The notes under the pieces were generated by a model, which did not search any database, was not told the DNA's origin, and saw only the letters and a program-made list of their open reading frames with translations. Positions 43,001-61,270 of a DNA stretch of 64,000 bases are shown here, piece after piece. This stretch comes from Mucidula mucida (taxonomy: Eukaryota; Basidiomycota; Agaricomycetes; Agaricales; Physalacriaceae). A program made the position numbers and the translations under genes. The first letter of the stretch is position 1; each line of letters begins with the position of its first letter. The DNA lies in NCBI GenBank assembly GCA_015501055.1, contig JADNYV010000047.1:62001-126000 (forward strand), given 5' to 3'.

Positions 43001-45582
43001 CAGCAATTTGAACGGCGGAGACTTGGCAAGGATAACGGAGATGAAGAATGGGTGTATTCTCGAGCAGGAGGTAAGTGCCAATGGTTATCGTTCACCCACT
43101 GTCAACGTGGTCTGACCAGCTTCATAGCCGTGTATTAATGCTCATTTGTGAATTATCTCTTCTGCTATTACGCTGTCAGGGAGCTTAATTCGCGAAAAGA
43201 CTCCGCGTGGCGGCACAATAATTGAGCTTGGAAGTTCCAAGGTTCTCGGATATGCGGCCACCCGAACATTACGGCGTTGATTGGCCGTATGTACTTACGT
43301 TTACTGAGAGCCTGGACTGTTGGATAGCGGTATAAAACGCGATGGGATTCATTCCAAAGTCATCATCACTCATTCCCTTCCTTCCTTCTCTCTCAACCAG
43401 GTTTCTTACCTGGCTTGGGTTCACCTCTCACTACATGCCTCTCTCACTGTCGACTGTATATTCTGTACGTCGTTGCCAGTGTCGCCGCCAATGCCTTCCC
43501 GACGCGCTTGAAACGTGACCGCCTCCCGTTTAGTATCTCACGGTTCGTGTCTCCTTCCCACCACCACCATCCACTTTTTGTTTGACTCCCGCCTTCCTCC
43601 AGAACGCGCTCAAGGCCCTCATTTATAGCCTTCGCCTGCTCTGGTATGCTTATTCTTCTGTCGTCGCGTCACCCGGCTTGCTCACATAGTTACACAGATC
43701 CTTTGACACGCGCCGTTTCTTTCCACATTGACGGGGCTTTTCAGGACACTATTGAAGGATCTTTTCATTGACTATAATAAGGGCGCCGAAGTGCTGCTTT
43801 CCCGGTACGTTATTGTTGTCTTTGCATTTCTGTCCATGAGCTGACCTTCCTTTTGTAGGATACAATTCACTCCCATAGTTCATCGGTCTTTCGCTCTCCC
43901 CTTTTCTCAGACTCGCAGACGTTGTAGACGCCGAGGCGCGCTCTCTTCATTAACCCAAGCTTGGTCTCTCCGTTGGACGACTAGTACGCAGGACACGCTG
44001 GGATAGCATTGGAGTATCATAAGATGTAGCAGGTGTGTATGAACTGTCCGACATCCATTTCTATCAACTGACAGTTTTCGTCTCAGAGATTTGGCACCCA
44101 ATCACAACGGGCAGTTTCAACGGTCAAGTTCGCGCTGCTCGACTACCTGTTGCGAGCGCATTGCGCATTTGAACTGCTTCTAGGATATGGCGCGCTCCAG
44201 CTACACCATCAATTCGTGCTTCACGGGACACTGAACTCGACGACACGGGTAGGCTGACCTTAGGTCAACTTTCGTTACTCTTTGCTCATCTACGCCCTAT
44301 AGCGATCCCTACAGACGCCAGCAACGACTTCTCTGTCAACGATATCGCACATTTCAAACGCTGTGGGCGTCACACTTGGCTACGTGCCGGTGGGCTGAGG
44401 TTTGGCTACGTGCCGACTAAAGCTTCAAACTCGACGTTGGCGGCAGCGTCCCATGGGATCCGCCTCTATCAATGTGACGATGGTCAGTTTAGAGCTCGTG
44501 ATTCGCGCGCACTTGAGACTGTAAGTGTGCTCTCCTTGTCCAGACACGTCGACCTAATACTTTATTAGCAGCAGTTTTAAACCCGAGTCTGCGCGTCCAT
44601 GGACTGGGCGAAGACGAGCGTTTCGGCGGTCTGTACTAGACGCAAACCGTACGTCGTTTCTGCAGTCAAACATTGGCCGGCAACATATCAACTTGGTAGC
44701 GAACCTTTGCGACTGTTTTCCTCCTGTGTCGGTGACTTTAGTACTTGGTCTCTTAACCTGACTCGATCCATCAAGCTTCTACTTGTCTCTCGACGGAAGG
44801 GAACGGCCATACTCGTTGTTCTCACGTCTTGCAGTAATGCAAGTCCTATTTAATTTACTTGGCCGACCCGCTGCTTATTTTCTTTACTCTCAGTTGACCT
44901 GGACACAACGGACTGTAGTCTGGTCAGTCTCTCGCATACCAGCAACTATGTCTAAGATCCTCGTACGTGACACTAGCCGACATTCTTCTTTTCTGACTGC
45001 TCTGTGTAGGAGAGCCCAAACGACGCGGCACTCGAAACCAACTCGGCTGCTGCTACAACAACTGACGGGACTCTACTCGACCGCTTGACTTGAACAGCGA
45101 CGCCTCACGCTGGAGCAGTTCTCGGGAACTCACAACTGTACTTGCTTCAACGGGTATGGTTTGTACTCGAGTTGTCCGTGCGTTCACGGTTGCTAAACAG
45201 TGGCAGGTAAGTGTATCTCTTGAGAAACCGCTGTGATCTGAATAGCATGGCGCGTCGCAGCTATGACACCGAGTTACGCGAAACCTCTCGACACGCTGGA
45301 GGACGATATTGAGCTCCTGTGGAGCTCAGTCCCACGTCTGGTAAGTCAGCCTTCTGCGCGAATTAACTCTGGCTAATGTTGTGTCCATGTAGAAGAACAC
45401 GTAGATTGTCCGTATGAACACTAGTATAGTAAGTCAAATCCTCTTCCATTGAGCGGTACTAACCACCTCCAAACAGATGTGCTAGAGCTCGCGCTCTACC
45501 TGTAGTATATGATTGATGACTGCACGATCCTTCCGTATCATCAACGTTTTATGGCCTTGGTCCTTCATTGGACACTTTCCGA

Positions 45583-46283
45583 GTGCAATCGCTGTGTCCT
45601 AGTTTTTGGTTCTCGGACGCGATGCCGCACGTTGGTGGTCGATGTCAAGGATTCTCATACATCAAGCTGCGGCTCGTCGCGCAAGCAGAAGCGGATGACC
45701 TACGCCCTCATTTCTGTCAGTTAGTATTACTTTCCTGCGACCGACCTCGCAGTCGTGTCATCGATGAGATCCGCGACTTGGTCCTTTCACCCATGGGCCA
45801 TGGATGGCGGTCTCTTCACTTCCTTTCCTCTTACCGCTGCAGATGGCATATTTCATCTCCTTCAGCCAGTGGTATTGAATCCCATTGCCGCACTCTCAAT
45901 GTCCCCCCCAAAAAAAAGTCCCTCTCCATCTTACATATATAGTTTTGCGTGGACATTCGTCACGTTCTTTGTGCCTCGCGAGCCTACTGGAAGGAAACCT
46001 CTACCCATGTGGGCCACGAGTATGTTTAGAGATCTTGATCAGCTCAGAACACTGACTTGTTTGAGCAGAGAAGGGCAAGCGCGATGCATCTGACACGGGG
46101 ACAGACAGCAGCGAAAGTTCGGAGCAGGACAAAGATATAACCACTCCGGGGACACGTCCTTCCGCCGTCATTGAAGCAGGTCAACATCCAATTCTTGTTG
46201 ATTTCACGATTCTGAAAAGGAAAAGCCGTCGCCCCCGCAGTTCTGGAATGGAATGCCCAAATTGCTCCCTTGCATGAGGGGGT
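45583..46283 (+). pseudogene. Decayed HNH-like gene (unit 2 spacer)
   Basis: Duplicate of the remnant at 32780-33480, with the same internal deletion and the same open tail frame. The lesions therefore predate the 12.8-kb duplication. Confidence 0.65.
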
Positions 46284-46489
46284 ACACGAACACCCTAAGG
46301 TGTCTGCTACAAGTGACCGAGGCTCAAACGTAGCACTGTATCTGTATCTGTACTTGTAGTTTGTAGCCGTCATTTTGATGTGACTTCACGAAATGATAAT
46401 TTGGCATTTGCGCACTGGACGCGACGGGTGGAGGCATAGTAAGGTTGAGGGGATTTCCTGAGTGAGCTTACTGAGGTTCGTTTCGAGGG

Positions 46490-46690
46490 AATGCGAAATA
46501 TTGAAAGGACTCGTCGTCCTTCCACGTCATGATCTTATAAAAGTACACATGGTCACTAAATAATGATAATGCAAAACAGTGCGAAATACTAAGACACATC
46601 ACCAGCTCCCTGAATCGCCTGAAGAACCAACTCCCGCATATGCGGGTGCTCCTCGAGAAACGCATCAACCCTCTCAGGTGCCAGCTCGAT
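46490..46690 (-). pseudogene. Orphan copy of the demethylase 3' end (unit 2/3 junction)
   Basis: Duplicate of 33687-33887. It again ends at cagctcgat and is fused to tRNA-intron sequence at 46694. Confidence 0.8.
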
Positions 46691-46693
46691 ACT

Positions 46694-52298
<5,605 letters not shown>

Positions 52299-53437
52299 AT
52301 GTCGTTTTATCAACCTCTTCGTGAGTGGCCCGCCGTCTTCGCGCAGATTTGGCTCATTATCACGCGTTTTATTCAGCGTCTACGCATTTTCCTTCTACTG
52401 CCATGGTAGACGATGAACACAATTTCTTTGACTTCTCCGTTCCGAAGAACATCGACCAGCTGGCTACCGGCACTGGTACGCGTCTTCCGTTCGCTGGCCT
52501 CGTGTCCTAGTCACTCATATTTCTTCGCTATTCACAGACTTCTTCGAAAATTTTGAGAATTCCTCCTCTTGGTATCCGAATTACCATAATGTACGCCCCG
52601 CACACCCTTCTCACAGCTACAGTGCGTCCCGCCTTTATGGATTCGCTCGATAATTGACACACCATTCAGGCGCACCACTTCTAGCTCCAAACTTCGACTG
52701 TAATGAGCGTTTTGTTATCTTTGCACACCACTTTCTCACAAACGTCACAGACCAATTTGCGTCTGCTTCTCAACTTTCGAGCTGGCCCTTGCAAGAGCAA
52801 ACGACCTCGTACATTTCTCGCTCTGCGTCACCGCCATTGCCAGTGGAAGCTATGCCCCAATCGTGGTGCCCTTCTTCCCCGTCCAGTAACGATGAAACGC
52901 CAAATAGTACGCATATATTCACCTTTTTTGGCGCTGAAATTCCAACACGTGGATTTCAGTTGCCTATTCTTCGCCCGCTCTTTCTGACGAGTCGCACAAC
53001 ATGTTCGAGACTCAGTTCCAGCATGCAAACCAACGGAGGCAAGCAACCTTTACCACTGGCAGCCTCCGCAGGCATTCCAAAATCGGTCTACATCGCCCGC
53101 GATCAAGAAGAACAACTCCAGTGACGACGAATCTGCGCAACGCCGCCGGCATCCATGCCTGACGCCAGGTTGCTCCCGCCGCTTCACCAGTCAGTACACG
53201 CTCAAGGTGCATATGGACGCCCACAAGCCCAAACCACGGGTTTCGTTCCCTTGCACGCTGGGCTGTCGAGAGTGGTTTTCGCGGCAGCACGACCGTCTGA
53301 GGCACGAGGTTGCGAAGCATAACAAGGTCTGCGAGTTTTCGTGTACTGCCTGCGGTCGCTTTTTCTCGACGGAGAAGACGTTAGGTAACCACAAGTGCCC
53401 ATTGGCTCAAGGAGAGACGCGCTGGGTACATCAGTAA
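52299..53437 (+). CDS. C2H2 zinc-finger protein, probable transcription factor
   Basis: The start at 52299 (MSFYQPL) is followed by an intron (gtgagt to ttcag) and then acidic/aromatic exons (MVDDEHNFFDFSVPKNI; FFENFENSSSWYPNYHN). The 3' exon reads KKNNSSDDESAQRRRHP and three finger-like modules. The first is CLTPGC...TLKVHMDAH, a classical C2H2. The second is CTLGC...RLRHEVAKH, with slightly altered spacing. The third is CTACGRFF...LGNHKC, in which the last ligand is Cys. The protein ends WVHQ at 53437. Such proteins usually act as nuclear DNA-binding regulators; the target is unknown. The join near 53040-53060 needs a frame change (FETQFQHANQRRQ to YHWQPPQAFQNRS) that I could not explain by a normal intron. 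Confidence 0.65.
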
Positions 53438-54640
53438 ATGTCCATTTTTCAGTTTTATTGTTCGAAGACCTTTGCTGTATCTTGCGGGACTATTATCCAT
53501 TTTTGTTTTCCTACGAACTATTTAAGCTATCCCAGGACATTTAGAGCAACTTCCTCGCTTTCGTTATCGTCGAGTATTTCGACTTCCACTCTTTTTACAC
53601 CACGTACATATCACTACACATTTGTCAGCAATATGATTTGCATTGTCTCGACATTCGTTGATAGAGGTCCAGACAACCAGGCGCGAATCAAAGACCAGCA
53701 TGAATGAGCCACGTGCGTGTAGACGCCACACTTGCGATCGTGGCGTATCCAGATAAGACAAGGCGTTCCATCGGGATTCACTACAAGCTTCGAATTATTC
53801 TGGACAGCGACTCACGCACCACGACTGAGCACGAAGCGGCGGCCAAGACCCGCACTTGATGATCAGAGAAAAGATCAATATCACGATATCACCATCTGAG
53901 AGAGACATTAAAATCGCGTGGGTGCAACGCTGCGGGTAACCCGCCCCAATTTCAATGGCGTATCAAGTGGAGTCGAGTCGCTAGGTTTCGTGGTTGGGTT
54001 CACGTTGTCTAGGCGGACAATTGTATAGTCAATTCAAAAGGTATATCAACCAGTGTTTCGTTGTTGAACTGGCTTGTCCGTGGGGGCAAACGTTGCATGA
54101 ATGGGGGACTCGGTGAGGGCTGGCGATCCCGGATTCAGACGCGCTCAATCAAAATCATGATGCTTGCGGCGCTGAGAATGAAAGTTCTTCGGGACGCCAG
54201 ACGGGATGCCGTAGATACGATGACGCCCTCCGAGTCCGAGTGTAAAAAATGTACGATCCGTTGAACGCCCCATTACCCCATTAAAGTACTTTCCGGCACT
54301 TTGAGGCGCATGTAGGAAAAATTGTTGGAAGCATGATAGTATCTCTAGAGGCCTCTTCTTCGGTCAATGGCAGATGGTTTTCTTGGCCGCTAGTAATGAC
54401 GGTGTTCTGTTTCTTTTGCTCAACCCATGTTCAAGTTGTGAACTTGATATAGCATAGCGTTTGCGCTGTTTCAAATATCCTTCCAAAAGGTGACGAGTCT
54501 ATGGCAGAATCATACAGAAGCTCGTTTGTTCCTGCGGTGTAGCTACTGCCGCCATTTGCAATCCATCGTACTTCGTCTTCCCTGCCAGAGTGAATGGCAT
54601 TCTAAAGAATCTTTAAGATGTAGAGACATTCGTGAAGACC
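53438..54640. other. No gene; contains a diverged duplicate of the 57.3-57.5 kb segment
   Basis: 53758-54290 resembles 57308-57530 (shared pieces: gttccatcgggattcacta against gtcccgtcggaattcacta, caagcttcgaatt, ctggacagcga, cggattcagacg, ttcgggacg, aacgccccatta). It carries roughly 300 extra bases. Its right end includes the last few codons of the ABC1-family kinase gene (gttgaacgccccatta). It is therefore a segmental duplication that took in the 3' edge of the neighbouring gene. Confidence 0.55.
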
Positions 54641-54649
54641 AGTCCAATA

Positions 54650-55380
54650 GGGCATTTCTTGCAACAGTCTTTTTCACGACGAATTTGATAATTGTCTACG
54701 CGAAGCGAATGTAGATGCCAGAACTCGTCGCCTGCAAGGATAGGAAATACGCCACAAGTTCGATCGAGCCCTCTGCAGTGGTAATACTACTACTAAGAGG
54801 AAATAGTCACTATCCAAAAGATGTTAAATAATTCATTGTTATCAAGCCGCGGACATCATCGATGCCACGCATAGCTGCATACGGATATTGATGTACACTC
54901 TTGGTAGCCACCCTAATAAATGAAATTAGGCCAAGCCAGGCAAAGTGCACATAAACACTCACGAACAACATGCTGGTACTCTATGAGATCCGGGTCCACT
55001 GTAATAACGCAATACGCGTCGGTTCCCTTGACCCCAGCGGGCAAATCCACTAGCGCCACAGAATGGCGGTGATAATTTGACTTGGTTCAAGTACGCCTTG
55101 GCAAGCGGTTCGGGAAGGCTTCAGGACAGGCAGGCGGGTTCCAAGCATCAACGTCACCACACAGAGTATAGTTACCAAAAGCGGGGTCGACAGCGGCATC
55201 GAAAGTAAGTAATAATTGTTCGCTTGGATGAGGGAGTCATCTAATATTCGCTCCGCTGCTCGATCCTGTGATAGAGACAAGAAGCTGTCCGTTTGAGCGA
55301 TGATAGTCCCGGCCTACTGAACTAGCGGCCTCGACATCGCCCACGACGTGCCGTATTGTGTCCGACGACCGAACCATAAC
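54650..55380 (-). pseudogene. Decayed HNH-like gene next to the intact copy
   Basis: On the minus strand, stretches align with the intact copy to the right: GNYTLCGDVDAWNPPACPEAF against the intact DYSICGHFDAWEPPDGPDAL region, SIDDVRGLITMN against NIDDVRFLMTMN, and a FAWT-equivalent (cgcttcgcgtag) ending in a stop. The frame is broken many times, and the C-x-LTG region has decayed to KGTDAYCVITVDPDL. This remnant is older than the 19197 copy. Tandem arrangement with 55787-56941 suggests local duplication. Confidence 0.6.
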
Positions 55381-55786
55381 AAACAGTGTTGGAATAATGA
55401 TAGACAAGTAGTAGAAGCGCCACTTTCTGTACTACGGGCAGCCTTTGATACTGTGGTAGGACGGGGTCTATCATATTAGCCATGTCGGTTATACAGGACG
55501 CCACACAACAGTACCGGACTCAGGTGATCACTTGAGCTTGGCCAAACCTCATTGACGTAATTTGATCAACACGGGGTGCGGGTCTGAAACACGTTGAAAA
55601 ATACACTATCGGGTCCACTGCATCATGGAAAGCGCTTCGCCTTGACTCGGAAAGTGTATGAGCGAAAGGAGAATGATGCTAGTGACCAACTAACACGGAC
55701 CTTGATCATACCATACGACCATGAAATTTCCTGCCATTGACCAAGAAGTACAAAAAAGGTAGAATAATAAGCTTCTAATAACTATC

Positions 55787-56941
55787 CTACACGAACCTTT
55801 GAGTGTTCGGGTCGCCCGTGGAAGACACCTCAGGGTGCTGTTCCATATATTCTTCACGAAGGCGACCATACCGCGCCATGTCCATGTCAGACTCATACAT
55901 GTCGCTACCACCGCCACTTTCAGATCCATCATACTTCCTCTTCTCTGGCAGAGTGGTCAGCATATTCAAGCAGATCAAGATGTACAGATGTACTAGACCA
56001 GCTTGGTAGAGGCTTTCTGGCAATAGGTCCAGTTTCGGAAATCACTATGAACTTGATTACTGTCCACGCAAACCCAATGTATAGCAGGTAGGGAGATATT
56101 CTGGATGGCATGTTGAGAGTACGGCAATGGTATTCGTGACTAGAGGCTGTCTTGGCAGGAGAAAAGAAGTACGCCACAAATGCCATCAAGCCATCTGCAG
56201 TGGTAAGCGGAAAAGGCGCAAAAAGACCGTTGTCCATAAGATCACGGACGAAGGGATTCATCGTCATGAGAAACCGGACATCATCAATGTTGCGGCGAAC
56301 CCCAAACGGATACATCGCTGGAGACTGAGTAGCGCGGGATGTCATGCCATGGCGAAAAGCCTAACAGATGCTATCAGACGCAGCCAGGCAAACTGGAAAA
56401 CACGTACCCAATCTGCATGCTCTTGCGGCACAACATGTTGACACTCAACAAGGTCCTCATTTCCCGTGAGGACACAACATTTATCTGCCCTTTTCACCCA
56501 GCCGGCGAAGTCGTTGGCGTCACAGTTTACGAAGTCCAGCTTCGGGTTATACGCCTGGGCGAGCGTCCTCCAGGGTTCAGGAAGGGCATCAGGACCGTCA
56601 GGCGGTTCCCATGCATCGAAATGACCACAGATGCTATAGTCGGCCAAGGCGGGGTCGGTCGCATGGAAGTAGTACCGACCGGCAGGAATGAGAACGTCAG
56701 GCGATATTTGCGCATGCGGCCCCGCTTCTCTTGACAAAGACAGATACCCTTCCGTCTGGGCAACGATAGTAGCGGCTTGATGCACGAGAATCCTCGACAT
56801 CGCCCTCACCGTGCGACGCTCCGTCCGACAACCGAAGTATAAGAAACAGAAATCGTGCTTGGGATGATACACATAAAGTTCATCCAGGTCCTCTAGGTCC
56901 CAACGCTTAAGCTTTGGTCTGGCAATCTCCGGGACATTCAT
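55787..56941 (-). CDS. HNH_2-type nuclease-like protein, apparently intact copy
   Basis: The start is placed at 56941 (MNVPEIARPKL) by analogy with the homologue's MNDPEIVKPQI; in-frame ATGs at 56962 and 57007 are alternatives. Exon 1 contains FGCRTERRTVRAMSR, YFHATDPALADYSICG, DANDFAGWVKRADKCCVLTG and DLVECQHVVPQEHADW, the latter resembling the Cys...His core of HNH_2 domains. After an intron (from about 56445 down to 56328) come YPFGVRRNIDDVRFLM, NPFVRDLMDNGLFAPFP and the FAWTVIKF motif. A last intron precedes an acidic tail (KRKYDGSESGGGSDMYESD) ending TQRFV at 55787. The family is common in mushroom genomes and its role is undetermined. The exact last splice was not resolved. Several broken relatives lie in this window. 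Confidence 0.65.
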
Positions 56942-57511
56942 GAGGTTCCCTTCGAGGGACATAGGCGGACGTTGGTATGTGTGAGGAAGAATGAGAGCAG
57001 AAGGCAAGAGGCAACTTGGTCACATAGTGGCAGTGACTGTGACGCTTGGACCAGCGATCATACAGGCTTATGACATCGTTTCATACAGTGTTACACCGCC
57101 AAAAGGTAGACCGTTGAGATCCAGAGATTCTCCAGTTTTTCTCTAGCCGCTGGACCCTCAACAATCCCAGTCTTCTCAACTTTCTCTACACTTATACCAC
57201 AGTACACACCGTCGCCGCAGGCTAGAGTTCCTCAAATGACACGAACGTTGGAAGATTTGAAAGAAACAAATGAAGGTCACGGGTGGAGGATCGTGGCGCA
57301 GGAAGATAAGACAGGGCGTCCCGTCGGAATTCACTACTTACAAGCTTCGAATTGTTCTGGACAGCGATTCACGCATGTTTCTAGGCTAGCTTTGACTCGC
57401 CGGATTCAGACGCTCTCAATGTACTAATGAAGCCTTCGGGACGTAGATGGCATGCCGTACGACGAAGTTAGTAGATCACGGAACGTCAAAGTAGAATGCA
57501 ACATCCATTGA

Positions 57512-59547
57512 TCACCCATTAAACGCCCCATTACTATACTCTACACCAAAGTTACCCTGCGCAAACGCCTGCATACTGCGCTCAAACTCGTCCTCAAAGT
57601 TCCACGAGTACCTCCCCAGCTTCAACCAGAACCATTGCCTGAATCGCGTCACCCAGAACGCTACATCCAACGACAACATGACCCCGCGAAACACCGCATA
57701 GCCCCAATACTCCCTCAGCCTCCTCCTGAGCGTCAAGTTCGGCGCACGGGTCAACGCCTTGGACGCCCAGTACCCAGTGATCTTGATACGATTCACCGGC
57801 GCGCCAAGACTCTGATTGTTCCCCTGCACGATCCTCATATTGCGCATCAGGAAAATCAGCGCCTTGGGCATGCGATCCGTGTCGGTCAAGAACTCCTTGA
57901 GCTTCGCCTTCATCCGCACGCTCTGCTCATACTGACTCATCCGCGCATATTCCTCCATCTCCGCGCGGTGCTTGGCCGTGTCCTGCTTCTTCAGCCGGAT
58001 GGGCTTCATGAGCGTAGCGCTGGCGAAGAAATCGGGCAGGCCAACACCCCATCCACGGGCGACTTGAGCGACGCCGTCGTAGTCGGACGTAAGAAGAGAT
58101 TTCCAAAGGGTAGACCACTCGCTACGAAATTGGTCGTTGACCCGCACGTACAATCCATGGTCGAGAAGGACGAGTTGGGGAGTATCGGGTTTGGAGGGAT
58201 GTGGCCGGATGAGAATGTTTCCTGGGTGGGGGTCGCAGTGGACCCAGCCCCAGCTGAACATCTGCGCGCTGAAGAGCTCGACCATGGTCTGCATGATGGC
58301 TTTGACGCCGCCTCTGAGAGGCTTTGTCGGTAGCGATGAATTGGATTGCATTTCAGACGGAGATATTCCCAAAGAGATCGTATATGGGTTAGACGACTGA
58401 GATCCTTGTTGTTCGCCCATGAGCTTGAACACGCCATCGCGGTCGCTCAGGCGGACGCCGTCGATCCATTCAGCGGTCATGATCTTCTTCGTCGTCAGTT
58501 CGTCGTAGACCTTTGGAATGTGTACCCGGCCGGAGAGTAACGGTTCGGCCGCTACAAATTCTGTCATTTTCTTCGCGTTGTTTGCTTCGTTAATGAAATC
58601 GAGCTCTTGTCGAAGATGGTCCGAAACGAAATCTAAAATTTGTTGAGTATGCGAATATGCATATGATGAAATACCCACCAACAACGAAGTAGACAGGTAA
58701 ATCAAAGGCCCATTTTTCAAACATCCAAAGGACCATTCGGTAAGCTCCCAGATCCCATTCAGTCTGTTTTGCGACTGCAGGTTTTTGTATCTTGACAGCA
58801 ACCCATTGCCCCTCTGGATCATGAGGCGAGGGCCAGAGCTTCGCTTTATGTACCTGCGCTATGCTCGCGCTAGCAATTGCGTTCTCGTCGAATATCTGGA
58901 ATACGCCATTCGGGCCACTGGGGGAACGACCGAATTCTGATTTGAACACGGAAAGCACCTCGGAATACGGAATTTGAGGTGCGTCATCAAACAGTTTCGC
59001 GAATTTCTGTTGCATGGCTTTGGGTAGAAGAGCAGCATTTGCACCGATTGCTTGCCCTAGAAGAATATTAGGCTGGAGAGAAATTTAGAGGAGACATACC
59101 AATTTTGATGTAAAGGCCACCATTACTAGTGAATAAATTATACATTCTGTCGGCGACGCGTTGGTGTAATTCCGGTATGAGATCACTCTTCTCTTCAGTG
59201 AAATTAAGCTTATAATCTAAGGTTATCATTGCACACTGCGACGTGTTTGTTAACGGATTTACTTGCTCCAACAGGAGAGCCCAACATACCGTGTACAACG
59301 TTCTAAAATTTCGGGAAATGGCCGATGCATTGAAGGACCGGTCCAGGACGTAGAAACCTCCAATCCCGAGCACCAGATAGCCAGTTCGACGTCCGTATTT
59401 AGCCAGGCGAGACGAACGCGGTAGTGGTGACGAGGAGTATCCCCTGTGGGTCGCCAAGCGGCGCAGTCTACTTGCACGCCCGGTATTCATGCCTGAATAC
59501 GAGGTACTAGATGGAGAAGAGTGAAGCACAGTTAAGAGACGCGACAT
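57512..59547 (-). CDS. ABC1/ADCK (UbiB) family atypical kinase, mitochondrial
   Basis: Exons 59290-59547, 59100-59235, 58679-59056 and 57512-58632, with introns of 54, 43 and 46 bases that all keep the frame. The start MSRLLTVLHSSPSSTSYSG and the Arg/Ser-rich N-terminus suggest a mitochondrial presequence, followed by a hydrophobic helix (GYLVLGIGGFYVL). Family motifs are all present: LYIKIGQAIG (KxGQ), SIAQVHKA, VAVKIQKP (nucleotide-binding Lys), QELDFINEANNAKK, VHCDPHPGNIL (catalytic loop) and LLDHGL (the family's DFG equivalent). It is closest in style to fungal Mcp2/Cqd2 and animal ADCK1-type proteins linked to coenzyme Q and lipid handling in the inner membrane. The ORF is complete and ends NGAFNG. 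It is probably functional. The exact subfamily is not certain. Confidence 0.88.
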
Positions 59548-60334
59548 GGGGGTCAATGACCAACCGTGAACGTATGCAAATCGGCATCCGCCCCGGGCCC
59601 GAGATCCGATGACGAAGCCGATTTCGCGCCGAGGATCCACGTCCTCTGACAGAATTCATGCTTGTCACGGCGTCCTTCTTGCAACGGAATGGCAAAAGCG
59701 CCAAGGAGGTTGGTGGCCATCATGCCATGAACCAGTAACCAAATCACAAGTGGTCGTGTACGAATTTTCTGAGTGCAGGAAGGGATCAAGATGGGATCTG
59801 AATTCTTTCATGATATGACATTGTAATTTGTGTACATCATTCAGTCTTGAGTTGAGCCTTTTCACTATCTTGTCTTCAAATGAAGACATGCTGAACGCTT
59901 TCAGCCTGGATCTTGGAACCTCGCACGCTCAAAGTATTCCACTGAGAGAATGTTTAATCGAGTGACTGTCGCTGATTCAAAGAACTTCACGATTACATGG
60001 CGGCAGCCGACGCGTTACGCGATTGCATGGCCCTCGCGGTAAGTCTACCCTGAAGAGAATCCGCCTCCAAGTGTGAGGAACACTTCCCGCAGGAATTGAT
60101 TTGATCGTGCTCGAAAAAAGCCATTGTTTCTTCGAATGGCCGGGGGGTAAAGGAACTTGGCCTTCGCGCTAGAGTCAGATGAGAGTCGTGTCAAGGACAG
60201 GATCAAGTCCGTACTATTCCATTCTAGGGAGTCGAAGAACGCACCGCAAGATACGAGAACAACATACACAGTAGCAGTAACCTCCAAAACAGAGCAGTAA
60301 TACGTTAATCTTCATTACATATCAGACATATATA
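59548..60334. other. No gene recognised
   Basis: Region upstream of the ABC1-family kinase and downstream of the secreted DUF1524 gene. A minus-strand frame at 59665-59889 (DKIVKRLNSRLNDVHKL) looks helical but has no partner exon. It may be 5' leader or chance. Confidence 0.4.
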
Positions 60335-61270
60335 TCAACAATCGGCCAAGTAACTCGACAATGCGTTGTACTCTGCCTGGTCAACGGTAAGACTATAAAA
60401 GTGCTTCACCGTGACCCATGCACGGACATAGGTGCAGACAAAACTCGAAAGCGGGACCATCCATTCAGCGGGGTCTAACAGTACATTCATTAGCGCCATA
60501 ATAATCAGCTCAAGTCACTCGCCTTTGTCGCCCTTGGACTGGTTGAGGTTGTCCGTGACAGCAGCAAGCTGAGGTCGAGTGACATCGTTGGCAAAGGCCT
60601 CACGCTGCGCGGAAGTCCAACTTCGAGCGCCGGAGACCCAAGCCTGTGGAATAGTTGAACTGATATAATGATGGGGACACCAGTCAGACAACTTCACACC
60701 TCCTTGAGCGGGACAACGTGATCAATGTCAAGGTCGCTGGCCAACGTTGTCGCGACATTGTCGTAGGGGGACACCCATCTTCCTGAAGCAGCGGTACAAT
60801 CTGAGTTCACGGTGATCCTAGTGATTGCCTTAAGATGAGCTGCGGAAGACTAGGCTTGACATACGATGTGGCATCGCGCTTGAGGACATCTGTTTTATAC
60901 TACATGTAAGCTTGCTATGACGGCTATAGTAAGTCAAAAACAAACATTCTCGAGTATTGCAGGTGCCCTCGACTACATGTACACTGGTTAGTGGGCCATT
61001 TATCAAGATGAACTGGTTCGAACTTGTAATCCAGGTATGGAAAAGGTCGCGGTCGTAAGCGGGAGAGTTACTCTCAGCTGCGATGGTCACTGATAGAGGA
61101 TAACATCAAATCAAAGCTTTGTTGGAAAGTACAGAACACGTACATTCATTCAAGTAGGTCCTGGCAGTCGATGCGCTGACCGGTGTAGGGAGAGCACGAG
61201 GAACCGGAGCGGCGAAGACGGCGACCACGGACAAAGCACTGAATGCAGCGAGAGCCTTGAAGGAAACCAT
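60335..61270 (-). CDS. Secreted DUF1524 / HNH nuclease-like protein
   Basis: ATG 61270 gives a signal peptide (MVSFKALAAFSALSVV, then AVFAAPVPRA with a likely cleavage after Ala). Exons join through short introns: RTYLNE, TIAAESNSPAYDRDLFHTW, GTCNTRE, KTDVLKRDATS, SDCTAASGRWVSPYDNV, DLDIDHVVPLKE, AWVSGARSWTSAQREAFAND, VTDNLNQSKGDK and EWMVPLSSFVCTYVRAW. It ends LADC at 60335. The DIDHVVPL motif with Asn-x-x-Lys-Gly-Asp downstream is the DUF1524 HNH core. Members in fungi are extracellular and presumed to cut nucleic acid. All catalytic-type residues look intact. The substrate and biological role are unknown. Confidence 0.82.

Noticed and set aside
57635..58333. 232-residue plus-strand frame
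   Set aside because: Antisense to the catalytic core of the ABC1-family kinase, which has all its motifs on the minus strand.
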